Shown: piece after piece, positions 26,463 to 35,293 of the stretch
Position numbering within the stretch: position 1 is the stretch's first letter
Layout of the letters: each line of letters opens with the position of its first letter
Assembly: GCF_947581735.1 (NCBI RefSeq)
Contig: NZ_CANPVT010000007.1
Coordinates: 145,068-209,067, forward strand
Direction: 5' to 3'
Origin: Candidatus Palauibacter soopunensis
GTDB lineage: Bacteria; Gemmatimonadota; Gemmatimonadetes; Palauibacterales; Palauibacteraceae
DNA length: 64,000 nucleotides
Notes under the pieces: model-generated
Seen by the model: the letters and a program-made list of their open reading frames with translations, nothing else
Databases searched by the model: none
Told to the model about the DNA's origin: nothing
Translations under genes and position numbers: made by a program

Positions 26463-27920
26463 ATGAAAAGGATATGGGTCCCGCTGCTGGCGCTCACGGC
26501 CTTCCCCGCCGGAATCTCCGCGCAGGCGGAGACCGGGGCGGCGACCATCACCGCGGGCGACCTGCGGTTTCGGATCGGCGCGCTGGCGCACGACTCGATG
26601 CGCGGCAGAGCGACGCCGAGCCCGGAGCTGGACAAGGCGGCGCGGCACATCGCCGGTCGTTTCGAGGAATTCGGCCTCCAGCCGGCGGACGGCGACAGCT
26701 ACCTGCAGGAGTATCCGCTGACGGCTTCCCGGGCCGGCGCCCCGGGCCGGCAGTTGCTCGAGATCGACGGACCGGGCGGCGGGACGATCGACGTGTCCGA
26801 CATCCTGTCCGTTCCGGGCGGCCGCGGCGAGGCCGTGGGTCCGCTTGCGATCCTGACGCCCGGCGGCGCCGACCCGCCCCCCGGCGCCGTCGCGGTCATG
26901 CCGGTCACGCCCGAGGACACCCGGCGAGCCCTCGAATCCGTCCGCGGCATCCTCGATGGCGGGGCGGTCGCCGTGCTGCTCGCGGTCGACGCGCCGGACG
27001 ACTACTTCGACGGCATGCGGCGCTTCTACGAGCGGGAGCGGCTGTCCGTCGGCATGCCGGAGGAACTCGGCGCCCCGGTCGCGCTCGTCCGGACGCCCGC
27101 GCTTCCCGAAACGCTGCGCGCGGCCCTCGCTTCCGGCGCGGGCACGACCGCCTGGGAGGTGACGGTGCGCACGCACTCCGAATTCCGCGAGGAGAGGGCC
27201 TTCAACACGATCGGCTGGATCGAGGGTTCGGACCCCGACCTCCGCGGCGAGTTCGTTGTCTTCACGGCCCACATGGATCACGTGGGCGTGGGGCGGCCCG
27301 TCGACGGGGACTCCATCTACAACGGCGCCGATGACGATGCCTCCGGAACCGCGGCGATCATTGAACTCGCGCAGGCGTTCGCGTCGCTGGAAACACCGCC
27401 TCGCCGCTCCCTCGTATTCATGACCGTCAGCGGGGAGGAGCGTGGACTTCTCGGCTCCGGGTGGTATGCCGAGAACCCGCTGTTCCCCCTCGGAGCGACC
27501 GTCGCCAACCTGAACATCGACATGATCGGCCGGAACTGGCGCGACACCGTCGTGGCGATCGGCGCCGACGAATCCACGCTCGGCACGACACTTCGGCAGA
27601 CGCTGCGGGAGCACCCGGAACTCGGGCTCGAGATGATCGACGACCCGTGGCCGGAGGAGAATTTCTATTTCCGCTCCGACCACTACAGTTTTGCGAGGAA
27701 GGGCGTACCCATTCTCTTCTTCTTCACGGGTACGCACGAAGACTATCACGGTCCCAACGACGAGGCGGACCGGATTCTGTACGACAAGACGGCGCGCATC
27801 ACGCGTCTCATCTATCATCTCGGGCAGCGGATCGCCGACGCCAATGAACGGCCCGAGTGGGATCCGGCCGCGTACAGGCGGGTTGTAGAGGGCGTCGGGC
27901 GCCAGCAGGAGAGGGAGTGA
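26463..27920 (+). CDS. secreted M28-family zinc aminopeptidase
   Basis: 485 residues from ATG 26463 (GGAAGGAAG before it); an upstream in-frame ATG at 26397 would destroy the signal peptide MKRIWVPLLALTAFPAGISA. A PA-like insert occupies roughly residues 85-210. The di-zinc peptidase domain follows with ligands in FTAHMDHVG, GADDDASG, GEERGLLGS, NIDMIGRN and HEDYHGPND, so it looks active. Predicted to trim peptides in the periplasm or outside the cell. It leads the plus-strand run ending with the quinone oxidoreductase at 35227; the next gene begins 1 nt after its stop. Confidence 0.92.
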   Translation: MKRIWVPLLALTAFPAGISAQAETGAATITAGDLRFRIGALAHDSMRGRATPSPELDKAARHIAGRFEEFGLQPADGDSYLQEYPLTASRAGAPGRQLLEIDGPGGGTIDVSDILSVPGGRGEAVGPLAILTPGGADPPPGAVAVMPVTPEDTRRALESVRGILDGGAVAVLLAVDAPDDYFDGMRRFYERERLSVGMPEELGAPVALVRTPALPETLRAALASGAGTTAWEVTVRTHSEFREERAFNTIGWIEGSDPDLRGEFVVFTAHMDHVGVGRPVDGDSIYNGADDDASGTAAIIELAQAFASLETPPRRSLVFMTVSGEERGLLGSGWYAENPLFPLGATVANLNIDMIGRNWRDTVVAIGADESTLGTTLRQTLREHPELGLEMIDDPWPEENFYFRSDHYSFARKGVPILFFFTGTHEDYHGPNDEADRILYDKTARITRLIYHLGQRIADANERPEWDPAAYRRVVEGVGRQQERE

Positions 27921-27921
27921 C

Positions 27922-28452
27922 ATGTCGGAGCAGGATCAACAGCCGTACGTGATCGTGGAACGCCGGGCATCCGGGGTCGTCGCCTTCCTCTGCGGCGCCC
28001 TCGTGGGTGCAGGCGTCGCGCTGCTTCTGGCACCGAAATCCGGCCGCGAGACGCAGGCCGACCTCCGGGAGGGGGCCCGCCGGCTCAGGGAGGGGACGGG
28101 CGAGCGCCTCACGGACCTCCGGGAGACGCTCGGGGACCGCTACGACCGCACGCGCGACGAGGTGGAAACGCGTGTCGGGGCCTTCCGCAAGAACGTCGCC
28201 GACCGCCAGAAGAAGGCGGGGGAGGCGCTCAAGGCGGGAAAGGACGCGGCCCGGCAGGCCCGCTCCGACCTCGAGGCGCGCGTCGCCGAGTCCAAGGAGG
28301 CCTACCGCGCGGCGCTGGCGGACGGCGAGGCGCCGGAGGAACAGGCGGAGAACGGGTCCGCGGATGGATCGGGAGGCGGGGACGAGGCGGGCGATGCGCC
28401 GGAGGCCGACGAGAGCGCCGGGGAGGCGGACGGCGGGGCGTCCCGGGAGTGA
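27922..28452 (+). CDS. YtxH-domain protein
   Basis: 176 residues. One N-terminal membrane segment, GVVAFLCGALVGAGVALLLA, is followed by PKSGRETQADL, the YtxH signature. A long charged helical region then suggests coiled coil, and the C-terminal 40 residues are acidic and Gly/Ser-rich. YtxH proteins are small stress-related membrane-anchored proteins of unknown biochemical role. It sits between the M28 peptidase and smpB with almost no spacing. Confidence 0.85.
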   Translation: MSEQDQQPYVIVERRASGVVAFLCGALVGAGVALLLAPKSGRETQADLREGARRLREGTGERLTDLRETLGDRYDRTRDEVETRVGAFRKNVADRQKKAGEALKAGKDAARQARSDLEARVAESKEAYRAALADGEAPEEQAENGSADGSGGGDEAGDAPEADESAGEADGGASRE

Positions 28453-28455
28453 GCC

Positions 28456-28929
28456 GTGGGCGATCGCGATGGGGTCCGGGTCATCGCCCGCAACCGGAAG
28501 GCTCGCCACGACTACGAGGTGCTCGAGCAGTTCGAGGCGGGGATCGTGCTGCGGGGCGCGGAGGTGAAGTCGCTCCGGGACGGGAAGGCGAGCTTCGCGG
28601 ACTCGTTCGGGCGGATCGACGGCGGGGAGGCGTGGCTCCATAATCTCCACATTCCTCCGTACGACAAGGCGACGATCGATGCCCCCGATCCGGTGCGTCG
28701 GCGAAAGCTCCTGCTCCGGAGAAGGGAGATCGATCGTCTGCGCTCGAAGACGCGGGAGAGCGGGCTGACGCTCGTGCCGCTGGACATCCATTTTCGGCGC
28801 GGCTTCGCCAAGGTCACGCTGGGGTTGGCGCGGGGGAAGAAGCACCGGGACCGGCGGGAGGATCTGAAGAGGAAGACGATGCAGCGGGAGGCCGAGCGGG
28901 CGAAGAGGGAGGCGGCGCGTGGCGGGTGA
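28456..28929 (+). CDS. smpB: SsrA-binding protein
   Basis: Binds tmRNA for trans-translation rescue of stalled ribosomes. 157 residues from GTG 28456, with CGGGAG upstream. Family blocks: ARNRKARHDYEVLEQFEAGI, LRGAEVKSLRDGK, LHNLHIPPY and the basic C-terminal tail GKKHRDRREDLKRK. The tmRNA gene itself is not seen nearby. It overlaps amiC by 11 nt. Confidence 0.97.
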   Translation: MGDRDGVRVIARNRKARHDYEVLEQFEAGIVLRGAEVKSLRDGKASFADSFGRIDGGEAWLHNLHIPPYDKATIDAPDPVRRRKLLLRRREIDRLRSKTRESGLTLVPLDIHFRRGFAKVTLGLARGKKHRDRREDLKRKTMQREAERAKREAARGG

Positions 28930-30178
28930 CCGGGGAGCCGGCGGCGAACGCGGCCGGGTCGGCGCGGGCGGGCGGATCGTGGCGGCCGCCGTCGTCGTCG
29001 CGCAGGCCATGCTCTCGGGGACGCTGACCGGAATCGACGCCCAGGCGCCCCCCGAGACGGTTCAGGCGGAGGTTTCGGGCCGCACCGTGAGTCTCGCCGT
29101 CGCGCGGCACCGGGCCTACCCCGCCGTGGATGTGACGGATCTCGCGCTCGCGCTGGAAGGCGTCCTCGAGGACGTGACGCGAAACGGCGTCTTCCTTCGG
29201 GCCCGCCTCCACGGCGACGAGGTCGCGTTCGAGGCCGAGTCTCCCTTCTTTCGACGCGGGGGGCGCGCGGTGCAGCTCGCGAACCCGCCCTATGAGGAAG
29301 GCGGCGCCTTCTGGCTTCCGGCCGAGTTCCTCACGCGGTGGGTGTCGGAGGGGCCGCCGCCGGTCGCCGCCGTGTCCGAGGGGTCTCAGGCGCCCGACTC
29401 ATCTCCGGCGTCCCCATCCTCCCCGCCGGCCACCGACCCGTTGCCGGCCCGCGTCGACCCGGCGGCGCCGTGGCGCGTGATCATCGACCCCGGCCACGGA
29501 GGCCGCGACCCGGGAACGCTGGGCAGCGCGAGCTACGAGAAGGACATCGTGCTCGCGATCGCGAGACGACTGTACGAGGAGCTGGAAGGGCGCGAGATGG
29601 TCGAGCCTCATATGACCCGGGACGCCGACGTCTACGTGGACCTCGACGAACGGTCCCAGTTCGCGGTGGACCGGGCCGGCGATCTCTTCGTCTCGATCCA
29701 CGCCAACGCTGCGGGGGACGAGCGGGCGCGTGGGTTCGAGACCATCTTCCTCGGGCAGGCCCGCTCGGAGGAGGCGCGCGAGGTCGCGCTGCGGGAGAAC
29801 CGGGGTCCCGAGGTGGATGACGCGGCGGGTTCGCCCTCCGACGTTCAGTTCATTCTCGCGGGACTGGACCGCACCGAGAATCTTGCGGAGTCTCGGCTCT
29901 TTGCCGGGTTCGTGCAGAACTCGATCCGGACGGTCCGGCGCGGGGGATCCCCCGATCGCGGCGTCATACAGGGCCCGTGGTGGGTCCTCCTGGGGGCGCT
30001 CGTGCGCATGCCGTCGGTGATCGTCGAAGTCGGTTTTCTCTCCAACGACGAAGAGGAGCGCTACCTGAACGGCGAGGAAGGACAGCGAGCGATCGCGCGC
30101 GCGATCGCGGACGCGATCATCGCGTACCGCGAGGACGTGCTGCGCCGATACGCGCCCCCGCCGGAGTCGGGGTGCTGA
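28919..30178 (+). CDS. N-acetylmuramoyl-L-alanine amidase (Amidase_3, AmiC-type)
   Basis: Zinc amidase that removes stem peptides from murein, probably at the septum. 419 residues from GTG 28919. A signal/anchor segment (about 19-42) is followed by a copper-amine-oxidase-like or AMIN-like N-domain (VSLAVARHRAYPAVDVTDLA), a Pro/Ser linker (about 145-180) and the catalytic domain. Zinc ligands and catalytic Glu appear in IDPGHGGRDPG, the Glu of SYEKDIVL, VSIHANA and VEVGFLSN. An insert of about 40 residues after FLGQARSEEA may correspond to the autoinhibitory helix of EnvC-regulated amidases (inference). It could be the client of the FtsEX-EnvC set at 14955-17747. Confidence 0.93.
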   Translation: MAGDRGAGGERGRVGAGGRIVAAAVVVAQAMLSGTLTGIDAQAPPETVQAEVSGRTVSLAVARHRAYPAVDVTDLALALEGVLEDVTRNGVFLRARLHGDEVAFEAESPFFRRGGRAVQLANPPYEEGGAFWLPAEFLTRWVSEGPPPVAAVSEGSQAPDSSPASPSSPPATDPLPARVDPAAPWRVIIDPGHGGRDPGTLGSASYEKDIVLAIARRLYEELEGREMVEPHMTRDADVYVDLDERSQFAVDRAGDLFVSIHANAAGDERARGFETIFLGQARSEEAREVALRENRGPEVDDAAGSPSDVQFILAGLDRTENLAESRLFAGFVQNSIRTVRRGGSPDRGVIQGPWWVLLGALVRMPSVIVEVGFLSNDEEERYLNGEEGQRAIARAIADAIIAYREDVLRRYAPPPESGC

Positions 30179-30984
30179 GCGCCGGCCGCGATGTGGCGGT
30201 GGAGCGCGCGGCGCCCGTGAGCCGGCGGGCGGCGCTGCTCTCCACGCGCCTCGTGGCCCGCGATACCTGGTGGCAGGAGTTCGACTGCCCGGACATCGCG
30301 GCCGCCGCGCTCCCCGGGCAGTTCGTCATGCTCGGCGTCGGGCTCGACGCGCCGGGGGCCTGGCTCCTCCCGCGTCCGTTCAGCGTCGGCTGGACGGGCC
30401 CCGGCGGCGAGGTCGGCATCCTGCTGCGCGCCTACGGACAGGGCACCCGGGCGCTTGCGAAGCTGGAAGTCGGGCAGACCGCCCTCCTCCTGGGTCCGCT
30501 GGGCCGGCCCTTCGACACGGAGGGCGCGGACGTCGAGTGCGTCGCGGGCGGCGTCGGGCTCGCCCCGTTCATCTTCCTCGCGGCGCGCGAAGCGGCGGCG
30601 GGACGGCGGGTGCGGCTCATCTATGGCGAGCGGGACGCCGGAGCGGTGTTCGACCCCGCTCTCATCGCCCGCCTCACGGATCACGACCCGGAGTTGTTCA
30701 CGGAAGACGGGAGCGCCGGCCGGAAGGGCCTCGTGACCGCGGGTCTCGACCCGGTGTCGAGCGCGCTCCTCCTCGGCTGCGGTCCGACGCCGCTCCTGCG
30801 CGCGCTCGCCGCCTTCGCGCGCGAACACGGTCGCAGGCTCCAGGTCTCGGTGGAAGAGCACATGGGCTGCGGGATCGGCACCTGCCAGGGGTGCGTCGTG
30901 CGCGCGGCGGACGGGAGCTGGGTGAAGTCGTGCATCGAGGGCTCCGTCTTCCCCGCGGAGGAACTCGACTGGGGGGAGATCTGA
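30172..30984 (+). CDS. pyrK: dihydroorotate dehydrogenase electron-transfer subunit
   Basis: FAD and [2Fe-2S] subunit that lets type 1B dihydroorotate dehydrogenase use NAD. 270 residues from GTG 30172, which overlaps the amiC stop by 7 nt and follows GGAG by 5 nt. FAD-binding block RPFSVGWTG, NAD-binding block GGVGLAPFIFLA, and the cluster cysteines in HMGCGIGTCQGCVV plus the downstream KSCIEG are present. Directly followed by pyrD. Confidence 0.93.
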   Translation: MLSAGRDVAVERAAPVSRRAALLSTRLVARDTWWQEFDCPDIAAAALPGQFVMLGVGLDAPGAWLLPRPFSVGWTGPGGEVGILLRAYGQGTRALAKLEVGQTALLLGPLGRPFDTEGADVECVAGGVGLAPFIFLAAREAAAGRRVRLIYGERDAGAVFDPALIARLTDHDPELFTEDGSAGRKGLVTAGLDPVSSALLLGCGPTPLLRALAAFAREHGRRLQVSVEEHMGCGIGTCQGCVVRAADGSWVKSCIEGSVFPAEELDWGEI

Positions 30985-31019
30985 CCTCGGCCGCGGCGTC
31001 CCCGGGCCTCGTCCAGCGC

Positions 31020-31946
31020 GTGTTCGGGGCGGAGTTCCCGAGTCCCGTGCTCCTGGCCTCCGGCACGTGCGGCTACGGGCAGGAATACGCCGATCTCATC
31101 CCCCTGGACGAGATCGGCGGGCTCGTCACGAAGGCGGTGAGCCTCGAGCCCCGCCCCGGGAACCCGCCGCACCGCGTTGCGGAGACGCCCGGCGGGATGA
31201 TCAACGCGATCGGGCTCGAGAACCCCGGCCTCCACGGCTTCATCGCGGAGAAGCTCCCCTGGCTGCGCGAGCACCTCCGCCGCGCGCAGGTGTTCGTGAA
31301 CGTCGTCGGGCACTCGGCGGAGGACTTCGCCGCCGTCGTGAGCGGACTCGACGGAGAGGACGGCTTCCTCGGCTACGAGATCAACGTCTCCTGTCCGAAC
31401 GTGAAGGGCGGCACGATGTTCGGCACGGACGAAAGGGCGCTGGCCGACCTCGTGGCGCGGCTCCGCGGCTGCACGGAGCGGCCGCTCGTGATCAAGCTCA
31501 CGCCCAACGTCCCCGACGTGGGCGACTTCGCCCGCATCTGTGAGGAGGCGGGGGCCGACGGCCTGAGCGCGATCAACACCTTCCCCGGCATGGTCGTCGA
31601 CATCGCGCGGCGCGAACCGCTGATCGGGAACCGGTCGGGCGGCGTGAGCGGGCCCGCGATCCTCCCCATGGGCGTCTACGCGACGTGGCGGGCGCGGCAG
31701 ACCTGCGGGCTTCCGATCATGGGGATCGGGGGGATCCGCAACGCGGAGGACGCGCTGCAGTACATCCTCGCCGGCGCCTGTCTCGTGCAGGTCGGGACGG
31801 CGTCGTTCGTCGATCCGGGCGCGGCGGTGGATGTGCACGACGGACTCTCGGAATACCTGGCGGCGAACCGGGTCGCGCGCCTCGAAGACCTCGTCGGCGC
31901 GCTCCAGGCCCGGCCCGGCTCCGGACCCGCGATTCCGGCCGGCTGA
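31020..31946 (+). CDS. pyrD: dihydroorotate dehydrogenase, class 1B catalytic subunit
   Basis: FMN enzyme of pyrimidine synthesis. GTG 31020 is the first standard start after pyrK and gives 308 residues, but alignment to class 1B enzymes suggests about 10 more residues; a CTG at 30981 overlapping the pyrK stop (CTGA) would supply them. Core blocks: LLASGTCGYGQEYADL, KAVSLEPRPGNPPHRVAET, INVSCPNVKGG with the catalytic Cys, and the C-terminal phosphate loop MGIGGIRNAEDALQ. Pairs with PyrK. Its TGA overlaps the next ATG as TGATG. Confidence 0.93.
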   Translation: MFGAEFPSPVLLASGTCGYGQEYADLIPLDEIGGLVTKAVSLEPRPGNPPHRVAETPGGMINAIGLENPGLHGFIAEKLPWLREHLRRAQVFVNVVGHSAEDFAAVVSGLDGEDGFLGYEINVSCPNVKGGTMFGTDERALADLVARLRGCTERPLVIKLTPNVPDVGDFARICEEAGADGLSAINTFPGMVVDIARREPLIGNRSGGVSGPAILPMGVYATWRARQTCGLPIMGIGGIRNAEDALQYILAGACLVQVGTASFVDPGAAVDVHDGLSEYLAANRVARLEDLVGALQARPGSGPAIPAG

Positions 31947-33427
31947 TGACTCCCGGCAAGGCCCTGGTCGACCTCGCGTCGGCGCTCTTCGTCGAGTGGC
32001 ACGGCGAACCGCCGCGGGACATCCGTCCCGTCGCCGCGGACGGCTCCACCCGCAGCTACTGGCGTCTCACCGCTCCGGACGGGGTGTCGGCCGTGGGCGC
32101 CCACGGCCCGGACCCGATGGAGAACCGGGCCTTCCTCTCGTACTCCCGTACGCTACGCGACCTCGGACTGCCCGTGCCGGAGGTGTACGGAGCGGACGAG
32201 GAGTCCGGCGTGTGGCTCCTCGAGGACCTCGGTGACACGACCCTCTTCGATGCGATCAAGGAGGCGCGCGAGCCGGGATCGGACGCCTTCCCGGACGCCA
32301 TCCTCCCCCTCTACCGGCAGGTGCTCAAAATCCTGCCGCGCTTCCAGGTCGAGGGAGGGAAGCGGATCGACTTCCGCCGGGCCTATCCCCGGGCGGCGTT
32401 CGACCGGCAGTCCATTCTCTGGGACCTCAACTACTTCAAGTACCACTTCCTGAAGCTCGCGCACATCCCCTTCAACGAAGCGGACCTGGAGCGGGACTTC
32501 TCGCGGCTCGCGCGCCACCTGCTGGCCGGCGACCGGTCCTGGTTCCTGTACCGCGACCTCCAGTCCCGCAACGTGATGGTGCGGCAGGGGACGGAGGGTC
32601 CGGAGCCGTGGTTCATCGACTATCAGGGCGGTCGGCGCGGGGCGCTGCAGTACGACGTGGCGTCGCTTCTCTACGACTCTAAGGCGAATCTCGCCCGCCG
32701 GCACCGGGAGGCGCTGCTCGACCACTACATCGGCGTCATCGAGTCGCACGGGGTGGCGCGGCGCGAGGAGTTCCTCGAACTGTGGCCCGGGTATGTCCTC
32801 GTCCGGCTGCTGCAGGCGCTCGGGGCCTACGGTTACAGGGGATTCTTCGAGCGCAAGCCGCGCTTCCTGCAGAGCGTGCCCTACGCGGCGGAGAACCTGC
32901 GGGGGTTGCTCGAGACGGGCCTTCCGGTGGACGTGCCAGAACTCGAGGGGGCGCTGCGTGCGATCGTCGAGCGCTGGGGCCGCGAGGCGGAGCCGTCGGC
33001 GGTCGAGGGAGGGCTGGAAGTGACGGTCTCGAGCTTCCGGTATCCCGGCGGATACCCGGCGGACACGTCCGGTCACGGCGGAGGATACGTGTTCGACTGC
33101 CGCGGACTCCCGAACCCGGGCCGGGAGGAGGCGTACCGCAACCTCACGGGTCTCGACGAGGAGACGGTCGCCTTCATCGCGGCCCGGCCGGAAGCGCAGG
33201 AGTTCTGGGAACGTGTGCGGGGGATCGTGGACGCGCACATCGCGAACTACCTCGACCGCGGATTCCACAGCCTGAGCGTGAGTTTCGGGTGTACGGGGGG
33301 ACAGCACCGCTCGGTGTACATGGCGGAGCGGCTGCGCCAGCACCTGAGCGTGCGCTTCCCCGACGTCCGCATCGACGTCACGCACCGCGAATCGGCGGAC
33401 TGGCCGCGCCGTCCCGCGCGGGTCTGA
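31946..33427 (+). CDS. AmgK-like sugar kinase fused to RapZ C-terminal domain
   Basis: 493 residues with two domains. Residues 1-350 are an aminoglycoside-phosphotransferase-fold kinase of the AmgK type (COG3178-like): LYRDLQSRNVMV holds catalytic D204 and N209, and FIDYQGG holds metal-binding D225. Residues 356-475 are a RapZ C-terminal domain with YVFDCRGLPNP and the intact loop GCTGGQHRSV (449-457), the region that in RapZ binds glucosamine-6-phosphate. The RapZ N-terminal P-loop ATPase is absent. AmgK phosphorylates MurNAc/GlcNAc at C1 and MurU activates the product; a MurU-like gene follows 22 bp later. I infer an amino-sugar recycling kinase under control of an attached sensor domain. 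The substrate is not proven. Confidence 0.85.
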   Translation: MTPGKALVDLASALFVEWHGEPPRDIRPVAADGSTRSYWRLTAPDGVSAVGAHGPDPMENRAFLSYSRTLRDLGLPVPEVYGADEESGVWLLEDLGDTTLFDAIKEAREPGSDAFPDAILPLYRQVLKILPRFQVEGGKRIDFRRAYPRAAFDRQSILWDLNYFKYHFLKLAHIPFNEADLERDFSRLARHLLAGDRSWFLYRDLQSRNVMVRQGTEGPEPWFIDYQGGRRGALQYDVASLLYDSKANLARRHREALLDHYIGVIESHGVARREEFLELWPGYVLVRLLQALGAYGYRGFFERKPRFLQSVPYAAENLRGLLETGLPVDVPELEGALRAIVERWGREAEPSAVEGGLEVTVSSFRYPGGYPADTSGHGGGYVFDCRGLPNPGREEAYRNLTGLDEETVAFIAARPEAQEFWERVRGIVDAHIANYLDRGFHSLSVSFGCTGGQHRSVYMAERLRQHLSVRFPDVRIDVTHRESADWPRRPARV

Positions 33428-33449
33428 GCCGGACGGCGGGGGCGGACGC

Positions 33450-34223
33450 GTGGAGGCGATGATCTTCGCGGCGGGCCGGGGACGCCGCCTGCGGCCGCTG
33501 ACCGACGCGACGCCCAAGGCGCTCGTCGACTTCGGCGGCGTCCCGCTGCTGGAACGCGTGGCCGGGAACCTCGTGGCGGCCGGCGCGCACCGCCTGATCG
33601 TGAACGCGCACTACCTGGCCGACCAGGTGGCGGCGTGGGCCGAAGCGTCGTCGCTGGGCGTCCCCGTGTTCGTGTCGCGGGAAGACGAGGAGTCGCCGGC
33701 TCCCCTCGACACGAGCGGCGGCCTCTTCCACGCGCGGTCGCTGTTCGAGGCGCGGGAGCCCTTCCTGCTCCACAACTGCGACGTCGTGACCGACGTGGAC
33801 CTCGCCGGACTGTATCGCGCGCACCTGGAGGGGGAGGCGCGGGATGGACGGCTGGCCACGCTCGCGATCGCGGAGCGGGAGACGTCGCGCCCTCTCCTGG
33901 TGGACGGCCGGGGCTTGTACGGGCGCGCGAACCGGACGGAGGGGTGGGAAGTCGTCGCGCGCGAGCCGTCGAACGCGGACGAAGCCCGCGAGTACGGGTT
34001 CTGCGGCATCCACGCGTTCTCGCCGCGCGTGTTCGAACGCTACGCGGAAGGAGGCGTCTTCTCGATCATGGATTCGTACATGGACTGGATCGGAGATGGG
34101 GAGCACGTCGCGGTGTTCGATGCGACGGACGCGGCGTGGTACGACATCGGGACGCCGGAGCGGCTGGACGCCGCGCGGCGGGCGTTCGGGGCGGCCCCCT
34201 CGGCGGGAAGGCACGGGGCATGA
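33450..34223 (+). CDS. MurU-like sugar-1-phosphate nucleotidyltransferase
   Basis: 257 residues, GTG start. Rossmann-type nucleotidyltransferase: MIFAAGRGRRLRPLTDATPK is the nucleotide-binding signature, followed by HNCDVVTDVDL with the metal-binding Asp and WYDIGTPERLDAAR at the C-terminus. The short length without a left-handed helix domain matches MurU rather than GlmU or RmlA. It lies between the kinase-RapZ fusion and the oxidoreductase, overlapping the latter as ATGA. Likely forms UDP-MurNAc or a related NDP-sugar from the kinase product. Confidence 0.85.
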   Translation: MEAMIFAAGRGRRLRPLTDATPKALVDFGGVPLLERVAGNLVAAGAHRLIVNAHYLADQVAAWAEASSLGVPVFVSREDEESPAPLDTSGGLFHARSLFEAREPFLLHNCDVVTDVDLAGLYRAHLEGEARDGRLATLAIAERETSRPLLVDGRGLYGRANRTEGWEVVAREPSNADEAREYGFCGIHAFSPRVFERYAEGGVFSIMDSYMDWIGDGEHVAVFDATDAAWYDIGTPERLDAARRAFGAAPSAGRHGA

Positions 34224-35227
34224 GGGCGATCTCCATCCGGGAGCCCGGCGGCCCGGAGGTCCTCGAACTCGTCGAGAGGGACGACCCGGTGGCCGGCGCC
34301 GGCGAAGTGCGGGTGCGCGTGCGCTGCGCGGGGATCAACCGGGCCGATCTCCTGCAGCGGATGGGCCGCTATCCGGCGCCCGCGGACGCCCCGCCGGACA
34401 TCCCGGGACTCGAGTTCGCCGGCGAGATCGAGGCGGTGGGGGCCGGCGTCGCCGGCTGGTCCGAGGGCGACCGCGTGATGGGCATTCTGGGCGGCGGCGG
34501 ATACGCCGAGTGCGTGGCCGTGCCGGCCGGGCAGCTCCTGCCCGTCCCGCCGACGCTGAACTGGACCGAGGCGGGAGCGATCCCGGAGGTATTCCTCACG
34601 GCGGCGGACGCCCTCATCGAGCGCGGCCGTCTGCGCCCCGGCGAGACCGTGCTCGTGCACACGGCCGGCGGCGGCGTGGGAACCGCCGCCCTGCAACTGG
34701 CGCGCGCGAGCGGGGCGGGCGCGATCATCGCCACGGCGTCGGCGGCCAAGCTCGACCGCATCCGCGATGCCGGACTGCCGCACGACCTCGTCGTCGACCG
34801 CCGGGCCGGCTCCTTCGCCGAGGCAGTGGCGCGCCACACCGACCGGGCCGGCGCCGACGTCATCCTCGACACCGTCGGCGCCCCGTACTGGGAGGCGAAC
34901 ATGGCCAGCCTCGCCACCCTCGGCCGCCTCGTCATCGTCGGCGTCATGGGCGGCATGAAGGTCGAGGCCAACCTGCGCACGCTCATGGGCAAGCGCGCGA
35001 CCGTCGTCGGAACCGTCCTCCGCGCGCGCTCGAAAGCGGAAAAGGCATACCTCACCGAGATGTTCGCGACCCGCTTCTTCCCCGGCTTCACCGCCCCGGA
35101 GGCCGACCCCTCCCACTTGCGCCCCGTCATCGACCGCGTCTTCCCCCTCGCCGAAGCCGCCGAGGCCCACCGCTACGTCGAATCGAACCAATCCTTCGGC
35201 AAAGTCCTCCTCGACACGGGCGCCTGA
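34220..35227 (+). CDS. NAD(P)H quinone oxidoreductase, PIG3 family
   Basis: Zinc-independent medium-chain reductase, 335 residues from ATG 34220 (ATGA overlap). The N-terminal GINRADLLQRMGRYPAP is the PIG3 family signature. The Rossmann motif is VHTAGGGVGTAALQLA, and VGVMGGMKVEANLRTLMGKR follows. No zinc-ligand cysteines are seen. Last gene of the plus-strand run. Predicted cytoplasmic detoxification of quinones; link to upstream sugar genes is only positional. Confidence 0.9.
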   Translation: MRAISIREPGGPEVLELVERDDPVAGAGEVRVRVRCAGINRADLLQRMGRYPAPADAPPDIPGLEFAGEIEAVGAGVAGWSEGDRVMGILGGGGYAECVAVPAGQLLPVPPTLNWTEAGAIPEVFLTAADALIERGRLRPGETVLVHTAGGGVGTAALQLARASGAGAIIATASAAKLDRIRDAGLPHDLVVDRRAGSFAEAVARHTDRAGADVILDTVGAPYWEANMASLATLGRLVIVGVMGGMKVEANLRTLMGKRATVVGTVLRARSKAEKAYLTEMFATRFFPGFTAPEADPSHLRPVIDRVFPLAEAAEAHRYVESNQSFGKVLLDTGA

Positions 35228-35257
35228 GCGTCACTCCCCTTTCGCCCATGTGGCATA

Positions 35258-35284
35258 TGGACTTAGTTTATTGAACTAAGTCCA
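35258..35284. promoter_or_regulatory. toxin-antitoxin operator, perfect inverted repeat
   Basis: TGGACTTAGTT and AACTAAGTCCA form perfect 11-bp arms around a 5-nt centre (TATTG). The block is strikingly AT-rich for this genome and ends at the AGGAGGA ribosome-binding site of the antitoxin. It is almost certainly the autoregulatory site for the Phd-family antitoxin. Confidence 0.8.
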
Positions 35285-35293
35285 GGAGGATCG

